Assembly (NCBI GenBank): GCA_018332375.1
Contig: BOPV01000001.1
Span: 2,542,001 to 2,606,000 of the forward strand
DNA length: 64,000 nucleotides
Reading direction: 5' to 3'
Origin: Roseiterribacter gracilis
GTDB taxonomy: Bacteria > Pseudomonadota > Alphaproteobacteria > BOG-932 > Roseiterribacteraceae
Of this stretch, positions 9,579 to 19,294 are shown in pieces (position 1 is the first letter of the stretch; each line of letters begins with the position of its first letter). The position numbers and the translations under genes are program-made. The notes beneath the pieces are model-generated. The model saw only the letters and a list, made by a program, of their open reading frames with translations, had not been told where the DNA came from and ran no database searches.

Positions 9579-10213
9579 GACGCCACCGCGACGAAGTCGC
9601 CTTTGGCGTCGAGGCGGAACAGTTGCCCTTCTTCGATGCCGAAGAAGGCGCCGTACAAGGTTAGGCGCCCATCGGCGACGCGTTCGGCGATCCACGGGAA
9701 GGTGCGTAGGTTCATCAGCGACTCCTTCACCGTTTCCTGTTCACAGCGGCGCTGGATGGCAGCCTCGTCGCCGCCCGCGGCGATGGCGCGTTCGCGCGCC
9801 GGCACGGCCAGCCGCATCCACAATCCCACGAAATCGAAATTCCGGCGTGTCTCTTCCTCGTGCAGCAGCGCGTGCACGCCGCCGCACTGGGCGTGGCCCA
9901 GCACGACGATATTGTCGACGCCAAGCACCGTGACGGCAAATTCCAGCGCCGCCGACGTGCCGTGATACTGGCTGTCGGGGCCGTAGGGCGGCACCAGGTT
10001 GGCGACGTTGCGCACCGAGAAGATTTCGCCTGGCGCAGCGTCGAACAGAATGGCGGGATCGACGCGCGAATCCGAACACGCAATGACCATCGTATGCGGG
10101 CGCTGTCCGCGCGCGGCCAGATTGCGGAACAACGAGCGCTGCCGGTCCCAGTTCTGGGCGCGGAAGCGGCGGTAACCTTCAATCAGCTCGTCCATAAGGC
10201 TGCGGTTTGGCAT
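9575..10213 (-). CDS. Beta-class carbonic anhydrase
   Basis: This 212-residue cytoplasmic enzyme interconverts CO2 and bicarbonate. Zinc ligands and active-site residues are visible: ACSDSR with Cys46, Asp48 and Arg50, and GHAQCGG with His107 and Cys110. The RNVANLVPPY segment is also typical of the family. There is no signal peptide. It ends in a 4-bp overlap with the small periplasmic protein gene. The nearest upstream gene on the same strand is cca, 84 bp away. Confidence 0.95.
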   Translation of the reverse strand: MPNRSLMDELIEGYRRFRAQNWDRQRSLFRNLAARGQRPHTMVIACSDSRVDPAILFDAAPGEIFSVRNVANLVPPYGPDSQYHGTSAALEFAVTVLGVDNIVVLGHAQCGGVHALLHEEETRRNFDFVGLWMRLAVPARERAIAAGGDEAAIQRRCEQETVKESLMNLRTFPWIAERVADGRLTLYGAFFGIEEGQLFRLDAKGDFVAVAS

Positions 10214-10297
10214 AGGACGGCGTGGAAAACAAACCGAGATACGGCGGCACGCCGTATCTGCAGCTTTATTGCCCGAAAAGCAGGGTCGCGCGACGTC

Positions 10298-11503
10298 CTA
10301 CGCGCGCAGAGCGCCGCCGGCTTGAACAATCTTCGCCAGCCGATCGAGCAGATCGGTGCGCGACGGCGCGAAATCGCGTTCGACCCACCAGGATTCGAGC
10401 TCGCGCAGCAACGCCCCGAGCTCGGGCCCCGGCTTGATGCCGACATTCTGGAAATCGTTGCCGCTGAGCGGGAAGCGCGGCGAGGTCCAGTTGCTGGCAA
10501 AGCGCGCAAATTCGGCGGCGCGGTCGGCGCGTATGCCGGAATCGATCAACACCGCGTCGACCAGCGGCAGCAACGGCGTGCCGTACAAAGCGCGCGCAAA
10601 TTGATTCTGCGCCACCAGCGCACGCCGCGCCGCAAGCCCATCAAAGCGCGCGCCGTTGAGCCGCGTGCGTTCGGCGCGCGACAGGCGCAGCCGGTCTTCG
10701 ATCTCGTCGAGCGGCGCTGCCTCCATCATCGGCAGCAAGGCAGCAAAGCGCGTGACGTGATCGCCTTCGCCGGTTGCGACGACCCGTTCCAGGCACGCAA
10801 CGTCGGTTGCTTGCGGAACAAGACCAGCGACGACGCCGTCGACGCGCATTGCGCGCCAGGCTTCGGCCGCGCGCGGTGCAGCCAGCAGCTTCCACAATTC
10901 CGAGCGCACGCGTTCGCCCGACAGCCGCGCCAGCCCGTCGACATTGGCGGCGCAGGCGGCGCGGCCTTCGGTGTCGAAACTCGCCGCGTACCAGGCCGAA
11001 AACCGGTAGAAACGCAGGATTCGCAAGTAGTCTTCCTGGATCCGTTCGTCGGCATAGCCGACAAACCGCACGCGGCGGTGCGTCAGGTCTTCGAGACCGC
11101 CGAAATAGTCGTAGACGAAGCCCGACCGATCGGCCGACAGCGCGTTGATGGTGAAGTCGCGCCGCGCCGCGTCTTCGCGCCAGTCGTCGGTAAAGGCGAC
11201 GACGGCATGCCGTCCGTCGGTTTCAACGTCGCGACGCAGGGTGGTGATCTCGAACGGACGCCCGTCGACGATGGCGGTGATGGTGCCATGTTCGACGCCG
11301 GTCGGAATGGCGCGGATCTTCGCTTCGCCCAGAATGCGCATCACATCCTGCGGCGTCGCTGGCGTCGCAAGATCGAGATCGGTCGGCTCGCGTTCGAGCA
11401 GCGCATCGCGCACGCAGCCGCCGACGAACCGGATCGGTGTCGCGCCAAACGCGTCCAGCACGGCGCCCGCACGCGCCGCCAATTCGGGCACGTCTTCCTT
11501 CAT
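10298..11503 (-). CDS. cca: CCA-adding tRNA nucleotidyltransferase / poly(A) polymerase family
   Basis: This 401-residue class II nucleotidyltransferase adds or repairs the 3' CCA of tRNA. The head domain shows FVGGCVRD (27-33) and the metal-binding TDLDLAT (Asp42 and Asp44), followed by RRDFTINAL and the EDYLRILRFYRFSA motif that binds the incoming nucleotide. The chosen ATG overlaps the stop of the Nudix gene (ATGA); the extra upstream open frame shadows that gene. A poly(A) polymerase activity cannot be excluded from sequence alone. Confidence 0.92.
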   Translation of the reverse strand: MKEDVPELAARAGAVLDAFGATPIRFVGGCVRDALLEREPTDLDLATPATPQDVMRILGEAKIRAIPTGVEHGTITAIVDGRPFEITTLRRDVETDGRHAVVAFTDDWREDAARRDFTINALSADRSGFVYDYFGGLEDLTHRRVRFVGYADERIQEDYLRILRFYRFSAWYAASFDTEGRAACAANVDGLARLSGERVRSELWKLLAAPRAAEAWRAMRVDGVVAGLVPQATDVACLERVVATGEGDHVTRFAALLPMMEAAPLDEIEDRLRLSRAERTRLNGARFDGLAARRALVAQNQFARALYGTPLLPLVDAVLIDSGIRADRAAEFARFASNWTSPRFPLSGNDFQNVGIKPGPELGALLRELESWWVERDFAPSRTDLLDRLAKIVQAGGALRA

Positions 11504-12171
11504 GTCGTCAGCACTTCCACGAGATTGGCCAACATGCCGGCAGTCGCGCCCCAGATGCGTCGCTCGCCGTACGGGTATACGTAGAAATGCCGTGTCACGC
11601 CTTGATATTCGGCGCCGTGCACTTGCTGGCTCGAGGGATCGAGAATCCACGCCAGCGGCACTTCGAACGCGTCTTCGACTTCGCCGGGATCGAGCTTCAG
11701 TTCGAACGGCGGACGCACAAAGGCGACAATCGGCGTCACCGCAAAGCCGGTGCGCGTGACATAGCGGTCGAGACGGCCGAACGGTTCGACATGCTGTGCG
11801 TCGAGTCCGATTTCTTCTTGGGATTCGCGCAGCGCCGCTGCGGTCGCGCTATCGTCGCCAGGTTCGATGCGGCCGCCGGGAAAACTGATCTGTCCTGCAT
11901 GCGCCGCCAGCGACGCGTTACGCAGCGTAAACAGCAAGGTCGGCGCGTCATCGCGCGTGACGATCGGCACCAGCACGGCTGCGTCGCGCAAGGTTCGTGG
12001 CAAGGTCAGGCCGGGATTGAGATCGTGGTCGCCCCGTTCATGCACCGATTCCTGCACAACACCGCGCACGCCACTGGGCGTCGCGCGCGCAAATGCGGCG
12101 CGGATCTCGGCTTCGCTCAAAGATCGGACGTTGAGTCCGGATCCAGCGGGAAGAATGCGCCCTGGCTCCAT
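11500..12171 (-). CDS. Nudix hydrolase, CoA pyrophosphatase type
   Basis: This protein of up to 223 residues carries the extended CoA-pyrophosphatase signature (TLRNASLAAHAGQISFPGG) directly before the Nudix box at about 100-123 (catalytic Glu pair in RESQEEIGL). It would cleave CoA, or a related nucleotide, to phosphopantetheine and 3',5'-ADP. The start is not certain. ATG 12171 overlaps the DUF1285 gene by 55 bp, whereas TTG 12120 would give a TTGA stop-start junction like the one at hemF. The gene is coupled to cca by ATGA. Confidence 0.88.
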   Translation of the reverse strand: MEPGRILPAGSGLNVRSLSEAEIRAAFARATPSGVRGVVQESVHERGDHDLNPGLTLPRTLRDAAVLVPIVTRDDAPTLLFTLRNASLAAHAGQISFPGGRIEPGDDSATAAALRESQEEIGLDAQHVEPFGRLDRYVTRTGFAVTPIVAFVRPPFELKLDPGEVEDAFEVPLAWILDPSSQQVHGAEYQGVTRHFYVYPYGERRIWGATAGMLANLVEVLTT

Positions 12172-12632
12172 ATGCCAGAGCGTACGCGACCGTCGATCAC
12201 ATGCTCAACCGCAAGGCTCGCCAGCTCGTAGAAAGTTGCGCGATTGATGCGCGCCTCCAGACGGTCGCGCACCAGCACGTAGGGCGACGGCTCGCCGGTG
12301 GCGGGATCGGTGACGACGCGGATCGGACGGTCGGGGCCAGCGACCGTCTCATCATCGAGATTAGTGCGGAAAATAAGGGCACCGCCCTCCTGTCGCACCG
12401 CGACTGCGATGAAAGGCGCGTCTTCGACCTGGATACGACCGCGCTCGGCCGGAGTTACCAGCCAATATTGTCCAACTTCGTCACGTTTGAGGACGGTTGC
12501 GAACAAACGCGCCAACGCGATGCGGCCGATCGGCGCGCCTTCATGGAACCAGGTGCCGTCACGTGCGATCCGAATGGGATAATTCTCGTCCGGCCGCTTG
12601 TCGTCTGCCGTAAAGAGCGGGCTAGATTGCAC
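12117..12632 (-). CDS. DUF1285 family protein
   Basis: This 171-residue protein matches the alphaproteobacterial DUF1285 family, recognisable from the PIRIARDGTWFHEGAPIGR opening and the YWLVTPAERGRIQVEDAPF core. It is small, soluble and beta-rich, and its function is unknown. It is the first gene of a minus-strand operon with the Nudix and cca genes. It is divergent from moxR, with a short 53-bp intergenic region that must hold both promoters. Confidence 0.85.
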   Translation of the reverse strand: MQSSPLFTADDKRPDENYPIRIARDGTWFHEGAPIGRIALARLFATVLKRDEVGQYWLVTPAERGRIQVEDAPFIAVAVRQEGGALIFRTNLDDETVAGPDRPIRVVTDPATGEPSPYVLVRDRLEARINRATFYELASLAVEHVIDGRVRSGIWSQGAFFPLDPDSTSDL

Positions 12633-12685
12633 GTTGATTTCTCCTCGAAGCCGCGCGCTTCGTTTGTACCTACCGAGGCACCTAC

Positions 12686-13690
12686 ATGACCATGGTCGAT
12701 ACGCCCCAAAGCGGCGCCCGCCTGGAAGCCGATATTGAACGTACCGGCGCGCGATTGCGCGCAGCGCGTGAATCGATTGGTCGCGTCATTTTCGGCCAGG
12801 AGCATGTCGTCGAACAGGCGCTGACCGGTCTGCTGGCCGGCGGCCATTTGTTGCTGATCGGCGTGCCGGGTCTCGCCAAGACGCGGTTGGTCGAAACGCT
12901 GGGCGTCGTGTTCGGCCTCGACTCGCGCCGCGTACAATGCACGCCCGATCTGATGCCCGCCGACATTTTGGGTTCGGAAGTGCTCGAAGAAGGCGCCGAC
13001 GGTGCGCGCGCCTTCCGCTTCATTCCGGGTCCGGTCTTCACCCAGCTGCTGATGGCCGACGAAATCAACCGCGCATCCCCACGCACGCAATCGGCATTGC
13101 TGCAGGCGATGCAGGAACGGCAAGTCGCGGTTGCCGGTCGTTCGCGTCCGCTGCCCGAACCGTTCCACGTTCTGGCAACGCAAAACCCGATCGAACAAGA
13201 AGGCACCTACCCGCTGCCTGAAGCGCAGCTCGATCGCTTCCTGCTGCAGATCGACATCGCCTATCCCGACGAAGATGCCGAACGTCGCATGTTGATCGCG
13301 ACGACCGGTCTCAACGAAGCCAAGCCGACGCGCGCGATGGAACCGCACGAACTGCTCGAAGCGCAGCGTCTGGTGCGCAGCCTGCCGCTCAGCGAGCGCG
13401 TCGTCGATGCGATCCTGAAACTGGTGCGCGCCGGACGCCCTGCCGCCGACGCGCCGTCGTCGGTGCAACGCAACGTTGCCTGGGGCCCGGGCCCGCGCGC
13501 GTCGCAGGCACTGGCGCTGGCTGCACGCGCACGCGCGCTGATCGACGGTCGTCTTGCACCGTCGGTCGACGACGTTCTGGCGCTGGCGCATCCGGTGTTG
13601 CGCCATCGCATGGCACTGTCCTTCGCGGCGCGCGCTGATGGCGTCACGCTCGATTCGGTCATCGACTCGTTGAAGGCACCGCTTTCGTGA
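12686..13690 (+). CDS. MoxR-family AAA+ ATPase
   Basis: This 334-residue AAA+ chaperone-like ATPase has Walker A GVPGLAKT (59-66), Walker B LLMADEINRA (121-130) and the sensor segment LATQNPIEQEGTYPLPEAQLDRF. MoxR proteins usually work with VWA-domain partners to mature or assemble a target complex. Here the next genes encode DUF58, BatA/DUF4159 and VWA-like membrane proteins, the standard partners. It is the first gene of the cluster that runs to 19283. Confidence 0.93.
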   Translation: MTMVDTPQSGARLEADIERTGARLRAARESIGRVIFGQEHVVEQALTGLLAGGHLLLIGVPGLAKTRLVETLGVVFGLDSRRVQCTPDLMPADILGSEVLEEGADGARAFRFIPGPVFTQLLMADEINRASPRTQSALLQAMQERQVAVAGRSRPLPEPFHVLATQNPIEQEGTYPLPEAQLDRFLLQIDIAYPDEDAERRMLIATTGLNEAKPTRAMEPHELLEAQRLVRSLPLSERVVDAILKLVRAGRPAADAPSSVQRNVAWGPGPRASQALALAARARALIDGRLAPSVDDVLALAHPVLRHRMALSFAARADGVTLDSVIDSLKAPLS

Positions 13691-13714
13691 GTCTCCCAGT
13701 CCTAGATGTGAAGA

Positions 13715-13733
13715 GGCGAGCTTGACGCTCGCC
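13715..13733 (+). promoter_or_regulatory. Hairpin enclosing the DUF58 start codon
   Basis: The inverted repeat ggcgag / ctcgcc (13715-13720 and 13728-13733) puts the TTG start codon (13722-13724) in the loop, and the purine-rich GAGGCGAG ribosome-binding region in the stem. This could limit initiation of the DUF58 protein relative to MoxR. It is an inference from sequence only. Confidence 0.35.
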
Positions 13734-14570
13734 GGGCGCACATCGCGGGCTGAAGCCCTCGCGGCGCGTCTGCCGCCGCTGCTGGTCGAAGCCGAACGCG
13801 TTGCTGAAACCGTCCGCCAAGGCGTGCACGGGCGGCGGCGTGTCGGCACCGGCGAAAGTTTCTGGCAGTTCCGTCCTTACACGGCCGGCGATGCGCGCAT
13901 CGATTGGCGGCAATCCGCCAAGTCGGATCGCGTCTATGTGCGCGAAACCGAATGGGAAGCAGCGCAGACCGTCTATCTGTGGCGCGACCCCAGCGAGTCG
14001 ATGGCATGGACTGCAGAGTCGAGCCGCCCGACCAAACGCATGCGCGCCGAGTTGTTGTCGCTCGCGCTGGCTGCGTTGCTGCTCAAAGGCGGCGAGCGGG
14101 TTGCGCTGCCAGGTTCGTCGGCAGTCGGCGGACGCGGCGCGCTGGAACGTCTCGGCCGGTCGTTGCTGACGGACAGCGCCGCGATGCCGTCGCATCCGCT
14201 GCCGCGCCATTCGTCCTTGGTGTTGATCGGCGATTTCCTCGATCCATTGGACGATCTCGCTGCGTCGCTGCAAGTGCAGGCGGCGCGCGGAATCGGCGGC
14301 GCCATCGTGCAGTTGCTCGATCCCGCTGAAGTATCGCTGCCGTGGGAAGGCCGCGTGCGCTTTCACGGGCTGGAAGGCGAAGGCGACGAATTGGTGCCGC
14401 GCGTCGGCGCCGTGCGTGACGCATATCAAGACGCGTTCGTTGCGCAGACGCAGGCATTGGAGCGCACCGCGCGCGCGGCCGGGTTTGCCATCGTGCGCCA
14501 TACGACCGACAAGCCGCCGCAGGACGCGTTGCTGGCGCTGCACGCCGCAATGCGCGGAGAGCGGGCGTGA
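13722..14570 (+). CDS. DUF58 domain protein (MoxR partner)
   Basis: This 282-residue protein shows the DUF58 hallmark FWQFRPYTAGDARIDWRQSAKSDR near 45-70, followed by a VWA-like alpha/beta fold lacking a clear MIDAS motif. DUF58 proteins are regular neighbours and likely partners of MoxR ATPases. A TTG start with GAGGCGAG upstream is chosen. It overlaps the following gene by 4 bp. It lacks obvious membrane helices, unlike the next two products. Confidence 0.88.
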   Translation: MTLAGRTSRAEALAARLPPLLVEAERVAETVRQGVHGRRRVGTGESFWQFRPYTAGDARIDWRQSAKSDRVYVRETEWEAAQTVYLWRDPSESMAWTAESSRPTKRMRAELLSLALAALLLKGGERVALPGSSAVGGRGALERLGRSLLTDSAAMPSHPLPRHSSLVLIGDFLDPLDDLAASLQVQAARGIGGAIVQLLDPAEVSLPWEGRVRFHGLEGEGDELVPRVGAVRDAYQDAFVAQTQALERTARAAGFAIVRHTTDKPPQDALLALHAAMRGERA

Positions 14571-17212
14571 TCGGTTTCGCAACACCTTGGGTTCTCGCCG
14601 CGCTGCTCAGCCTGCCGCTATTGTGGTGGTTGCTGCGCGCGACGCCGCCGGCGCCACGCCGCGTCGACTTTCCTGCGCTGCGCCTGCTGCGTCTGATTCC
14701 GAAGCGCGAAGAAACGCCGGTACGCACGCCGTGGTGGTTGTTGCTGCTGCGGCTTGCGATTGCAGCGCTGGCGATCGTCGCTTTGGCCGGGCCGGTGTTG
14801 AATCCGACGCCGCCTGCACCGGGCAACGGTCCGTTGCTGCTGGTGGTCGATGACGGCTGGGCCAGCGCGCACACCTGGGACGCGATCAAACAAGCGGCCG
14901 GTGACGCAATCGACAGCGCGTCGCGCGCCGGTCGCCCGGTAATTCTGCTGACCACCGCGCCGGGCAACGACGGTGCAGCGCCACGCGTCGCGGGACCGCT
15001 GCCGGCCGGCGAAGCACGCGCACGCGTCGACGCGATGGCGCCGAAACCATGGGCGGTCGATCGCGCCACTGCCGCCAAGGCGCTTGAGACTGCGCGTGAC
15101 ATCGGCGGCGCGGTCTGGCTGTCCGACGGACTCACCAGCGACGGCAGCGACGCCTTGTCGGAACAACTGGCCAAACGCAGCGCCATCGTGCGCGTCCCCG
15201 ACATGCGCAACGCGTCGCGTCTGTTGCGTCCGCCGCCGATCGGCGATGCCAAGCTGGCGGCGCATGTGCTGCGCGCGAGCAGCGATGGCGAGACGCCGGT
15301 GACGGTGCGCGCGCTTGCGGCTGACGGCCGCATTCTCGGCCGCGCCACGACAAAATTTGAAAACGGCGCGCGCGAAGCGGTTGCGACCTTCGACATGCCG
15401 ATCGAACGCCGCAACGAAACCGCGCGGCTGGAAGTCGAAGGCGAAAACAGCGCCGGCGCGACCGTGCTGCTCGACGAACAATGGCGCCGCCGTCCGGTCG
15501 GCATCGTGCGCGGCGCGTCGAGCGAGCAGCGTCTTCTGTCCGACGTCTATTATCTCGAACGCGCGCTGGCACCGTTCGCCGAAGTGCGCGTCGGCGATCT
15601 CGGCGAGTTGGTGCAACGCGAGCTTGCGGTGCTGGTGCTGCCCGACAGCGGCGCGCTGGACGGCAACGAACTGACCACGCTGACGCGTTGGGTCGAACAA
15701 GGCGGATTGCTGCTGCGCTTTGCCGGACCGAAGCTCGCACAAGGTGGCGACGCGTTGTTGCCGGTGCGGTTGCGCGCCGGCGATCGCGCGCTGGGCGGCA
15801 GCCTGTCGTGGAGCGAGCCGATGAAGCTCGCCCCCTTCCCCGAAACCTCGCCCTTCGCGGGCCTGTCGATTCCGGGCGACGTTGCGATTTCGCGCCAGGT
15901 GCTGGCCGAACCCGCGGTCGATCTGGCGGAGAAAAGCTGGGCCCGTCTCGCCGACGGTACGCCGCTGGTCACGGCGGCAAGTCGCGGCAACGGTCGCGTC
16001 GTACTGGTCCATACGAGCGCGGGACCGGAATGGTCGAACCTGGCGCTGTCGGGACTCTATGTCGATTTGTTGCGCCGGATCGTTGCGGTGTCGGCGGGCG
16101 TCGCTGCGTCGCCGGGCACGCAGTTGCTGGCGCCGCGCCGCGCGCTGGATGCGTTCGCGCGCTTGGTCGAACCCGACGCAGCAGCGGTACCGATCTCGGC
16201 AAGCGCCGTCGCGCTCGCACGCGCCGAGCCGCGCCATCCGCCGGGCCTGTACGGGCCGGAAGAACAAACGCGCGCGCTCAATCTCGGCAGCAACGAACCG
16301 GCACCCGCGCCATTGGAAACTGTCGGCGTGACGCGCGCCGGCTATGAGACGACCGGCGAGACGCGTCTGGCTGGCGCGTTCTTCAGCACCGCGCTCGGCT
16401 TGCTGGTGATCGACGCGCTGGTCGCGCTGGTGCTGGGCGGGCTGCTGACCTTGCGCCGTCCGCGCAGCGCCGTGGCAGCGCTCGCGCTGTTGTTTGCGTT
16501 CAGCGCCCACGCACAGGAAAAGCCGGCCGCCGAGCTTGCGTCGAAAACCGTGCTGGCCTGGGTGCGCACCGGCGATCCCACCGTCGATCGCACGTCGAAA
16601 GCGGGACTGTCGGCGCTGGCGCGTACCTTGATGCAACGAACCGCGATCGACGAAGCCGACGCAGTCGGTATCGATCTCGAACGCGACGAGCTGGCGTTTC
16701 ATCCGATCTTGTATTGGCCGTCGACGGCGGGACAGAAGCCGCTATCCGAAGCCGCGCGCCAGCGCGTAAACGGATTTCTGCGCGGCGGCGGTCTGTTGTT
16801 GATCGACACGCGCGACGGCGCCGCGTCGCCGTCGCCGGCGTTGCGCGCCGCGCTGCAAGGCGTCGACATTCCGCCGCTGGTGCAGGCGCCGCCCGATCAC
16901 GTGCTGAGCAAAAGCTTTTACCTGCTGAACGGATTTCCCGGCCGATACGAAAGCGGACCACTGTGGGTCGATGGCAGCGCCAACGACAAAACCGACGGCG
17001 TTTCTTCAGTCGTCCTTGGTGGCGCCGACTGGGCTGCGGCCTGGGCCGAAGACGAAGCGGGCCGTCCGATGTTTGCCGTCTCGCCCGGCGGCGGACGCCA
17101 GCGCGAACAAGCATCGCGCTTTGGCGTCAATCTCGTCATGTACGCGCTGACCGGCAACTACAAAGCCGATCAGGTGCACGTGCCGTTCATTCTGCAGCGG
17201 CTGGGCCAATAA
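14567..17212 (+). CDS. BatA-like membrane protein with C-terminal DUF4159
   Basis: This is a large 881-residue inner-membrane protein. The N-terminus has the BatA-type double helix (about 5-25 and 55-78) with the FPALRLL motif. A VWA-like region follows, then a long periplasmic or cytoplasmic part. Two further hydrophobic segments (about 605-635 and 640-655) precede the DUF4159 domain (about 665-880; WPSTAGQKPLSEAARQRVN, FLRGGGLLLIDTRDG, FYLLNGFPGRY). It is the central scaffold of the MoxR cluster. The role is unknown, but such complexes are linked to envelope stress tolerance and complex maturation. Confidence 0.87.
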   Translation: MIGFATPWVLAALLSLPLLWWLLRATPPAPRRVDFPALRLLRLIPKREETPVRTPWWLLLLRLAIAALAIVALAGPVLNPTPPAPGNGPLLLVVDDGWASAHTWDAIKQAAGDAIDSASRAGRPVILLTTAPGNDGAAPRVAGPLPAGEARARVDAMAPKPWAVDRATAAKALETARDIGGAVWLSDGLTSDGSDALSEQLAKRSAIVRVPDMRNASRLLRPPPIGDAKLAAHVLRASSDGETPVTVRALAADGRILGRATTKFENGAREAVATFDMPIERRNETARLEVEGENSAGATVLLDEQWRRRPVGIVRGASSEQRLLSDVYYLERALAPFAEVRVGDLGELVQRELAVLVLPDSGALDGNELTTLTRWVEQGGLLLRFAGPKLAQGGDALLPVRLRAGDRALGGSLSWSEPMKLAPFPETSPFAGLSIPGDVAISRQVLAEPAVDLAEKSWARLADGTPLVTAASRGNGRVVLVHTSAGPEWSNLALSGLYVDLLRRIVAVSAGVAASPGTQLLAPRRALDAFARLVEPDAAAVPISASAVALARAEPRHPPGLYGPEEQTRALNLGSNEPAPAPLETVGVTRAGYETTGETRLAGAFFSTALGLLVIDALVALVLGGLLTLRRPRSAVAALALLFAFSAHAQEKPAAELASKTVLAWVRTGDPTVDRTSKAGLSALARTLMQRTAIDEADAVGIDLERDELAFHPILYWPSTAGQKPLSEAARQRVNGFLRGGGLLLIDTRDGAASPSPALRAALQGVDIPPLVQAPPDHVLSKSFYLLNGFPGRYESGPLWVDGSANDKTDGVSSVVLGGADWAAAWAEDEAGRPMFAVSPGGGRQREQASRFGVNLVMYALTGNYKADQVHVPFILQRLGQ

Positions 17213-17213
17213 C

Positions 17214-19283
17214 ATGGACGTCGCCCGCATTGCCTTCGACCCGCTGGTTTCGTGGTGGCTGATCGCACCGCTGACCGCGATCGGTCTTGCCGTCGTTCTG
17301 TTCGGTGCGTTGCGCGGTGCCGCCGGTGCGTTCCTGCGCGCGCTGGGCGTGACCTTGTTTGCGCTGGCGCTGTCCGGACCGTCGCTGGTCGAAGAAAAGC
17401 GCGAGCCAGTCAAAGACGTCGCGGTCGTCGTGCTCGACGCGTCGCCGAGCCAGCGTATGGGCGATCGCTTGCCGCAAGCGCGCAGCGCGCTCGACACGTT
17501 GCGCCAGAAGCTCGCTACCTTCGCGGATCTCGAAACGCGCGTCGTCACGGTCGGCGATGACGGCAAGCCGATGGACGAGACGCGTCTATTCGGCGCGTTG
17601 GAGACTGCGTATGGCGATGTGCCGCGTGATCGCCGCGCAGGTGCGATTCTGCTGACCGACGGACAAGTGCACGACGTGCCGGCCAAGCCCGACGGGCTGG
17701 GTCCAGTGCATGGCTTGATTTCGGGCAAGCAGGACGAGCGCGATCGCCGCCTGGCTGTGCAGCGCGCGCCGACCTACGGCATCGTCGGCAAGACGGCGCA
17801 GACGACGTTGAAGGTCGAGGACTCGGCCGGCATCGGCGCGACGCGCGCCACGGTGCGCATCACGCGCGACGGTACCGACAGCGCGACGTTCGATCTGCCG
17901 ATTGGCATCGATCGCAACGTCAACCTGCCCATCGTGCATGGCGGTCCCAACGTCTTCGAAATCGAAGTCGAAGCCGCACCGGGCGGTGAAATCACCTTGG
18001 CCAACAACCGCGCCGCCATCGTCGTCACCGGCGTGCGCGAACGGTTGCGCGTGCTGCTGATTTCGGGCGAGCCGCACAATGGCGAGCGCACCTGGCGCAA
18101 CCTGTTGAAGAGCGACCCGTCGGTCGATCTGGTTCACTTCACGATTCTGCGTCCGCCGGACAAGCAGGACGGCACGCCGATCCGCGAGTTGTCGCTGATC
18201 GCCTTCCCGATCAAAGAACTGTTCGAAGTGAAGCTGAACGAGTTCGATCTCGTCATCTTCGACCGCTACGAACAGCGTGGGATTCTGCCGCCGGCCTATT
18301 ACGAAAACCTGGCGCAGTACGTCGAACGCGGCGGCGCGATTCTGGAAGCGAGCGGTCCGGGCTTCTCGACGCCGCTGTCGCTCTATCGCACCGCGCTGCG
18401 CAGCGTGTTGCCGGGCGCGCCGACACGATCGGGTCCGGTGATGGGCGCGTTCCGTCCCAGCATCACCGAGCTGGGCCGCCGTCATCCGGTTACCGCTGCA
18501 TTGCCGGGAGCGGGCGACGTCGGTGAAACGCCAAGCTGGGGCAGCTGGCTGCGCCAGGTCGATATCTCGCCCCAACGCGGCCAGGTCGTGATGCAGGGCG
18601 CACAGCAACGTCCGCTGTTGCTGCTCGACCGTGTCGGCGACGGGCGCGTGGCGCAGCTTGCGTCGGATCAAATCTGGCTGTGGTCGCGCGGCTATGAAGG
18701 CGGCGGTCCGCAAGCCGAGCTGCTGCGCCGTCTGGCGCATTGGCTGATGAAAGAACCCGAGCTGGAAGAAGACGAGCTGCGCGCCAAAGTCGACGGCGCG
18801 CGCGTCACGGTCGAACGGCAAAGCCTGCAACGCGTCGACAGTCCCGTGCATGTCACCGAACCGGGCGGGCATATTTTCGACGTGCCGCTGACCACGACGC
18901 CAGGCGACGGCGTCGCACGCGGCAGCTTTGTCGCCAACGAACCCGGCGTGCATCGCCTGACCCAGGACGACAAAGTCGCGTTCGCAGTGGTCGGCCGTCT
19001 CAACCCGCCCGAATTGATGGATGCGCGCTCGACCGACACCAAGCTCGCGCCTGTCGCCGCAACAACCGGCGGCGCGGTGCGTTGGTTGGAAGAGGGCGTG
19101 CCCGATGTGCGCCGCGTCGATGCCGACCGTCCTGCCGCTGGCGGCGGTTGGATCGGGTTGGTGCGCAACGGCCGCTATCAAGTCACCGGCACGCGCGAAT
19201 TGCCGTTGCTGCCGCCGTCCCTCGCACTCGCTTTGTTTGCCGTTGCGCTGGCGGGTGCCTGGTGGCGCGAAGGACGACGCTAG
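17214..19283 (+). CDS. VWA/glutamine-amidotransferase-like membrane protein of the MoxR cluster
   Basis: This 689-residue protein begins with two membrane helices (about 12-60). A VWA-like domain follows, with VAVVVLDASPSQRMGDRL, close to a DxSxS MIDAS motif, at about 68-170. A class I glutamine-amidotransferase-like fold without an evident catalytic triad is at about 280-500, and there is a C-terminal helix near 665-685. Only one base separates its ATG from the previous stop codon. It completes the MoxR-DUF58-BatA/DUF4159 set, whose partners probably form one membrane complex. Confidence 0.82.
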   Translation: MDVARIAFDPLVSWWLIAPLTAIGLAVVLFGALRGAAGAFLRALGVTLFALALSGPSLVEEKREPVKDVAVVVLDASPSQRMGDRLPQARSALDTLRQKLATFADLETRVVTVGDDGKPMDETRLFGALETAYGDVPRDRRAGAILLTDGQVHDVPAKPDGLGPVHGLISGKQDERDRRLAVQRAPTYGIVGKTAQTTLKVEDSAGIGATRATVRITRDGTDSATFDLPIGIDRNVNLPIVHGGPNVFEIEVEAAPGGEITLANNRAAIVVTGVRERLRVLLISGEPHNGERTWRNLLKSDPSVDLVHFTILRPPDKQDGTPIRELSLIAFPIKELFEVKLNEFDLVIFDRYEQRGILPPAYYENLAQYVERGGAILEASGPGFSTPLSLYRTALRSVLPGAPTRSGPVMGAFRPSITELGRRHPVTAALPGAGDVGETPSWGSWLRQVDISPQRGQVVMQGAQQRPLLLLDRVGDGRVAQLASDQIWLWSRGYEGGGPQAELLRRLAHWLMKEPELEEDELRAKVDGARVTVERQSLQRVDSPVHVTEPGGHIFDVPLTTTPGDGVARGSFVANEPGVHRLTQDDKVAFAVVGRLNPPELMDARSTDTKLAPVAATTGGAVRWLEEGVPDVRRVDADRPAAGGGWIGLVRNGRYQVTGTRELPLLPPSLALALFAVALAGAWWREGRR

Positions 19284-19294
19284 AGGAGTTGGAG

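Noticed and set aside
14618..16702. Minus-strand frame of about 690 codons opposite the BatA/DUF4159 gene
   Set aside because: It is a high-GC antisense shadow with Arg/Gln-rich composition and no recognisable fold; the plus-strand gene has clear family motifs.
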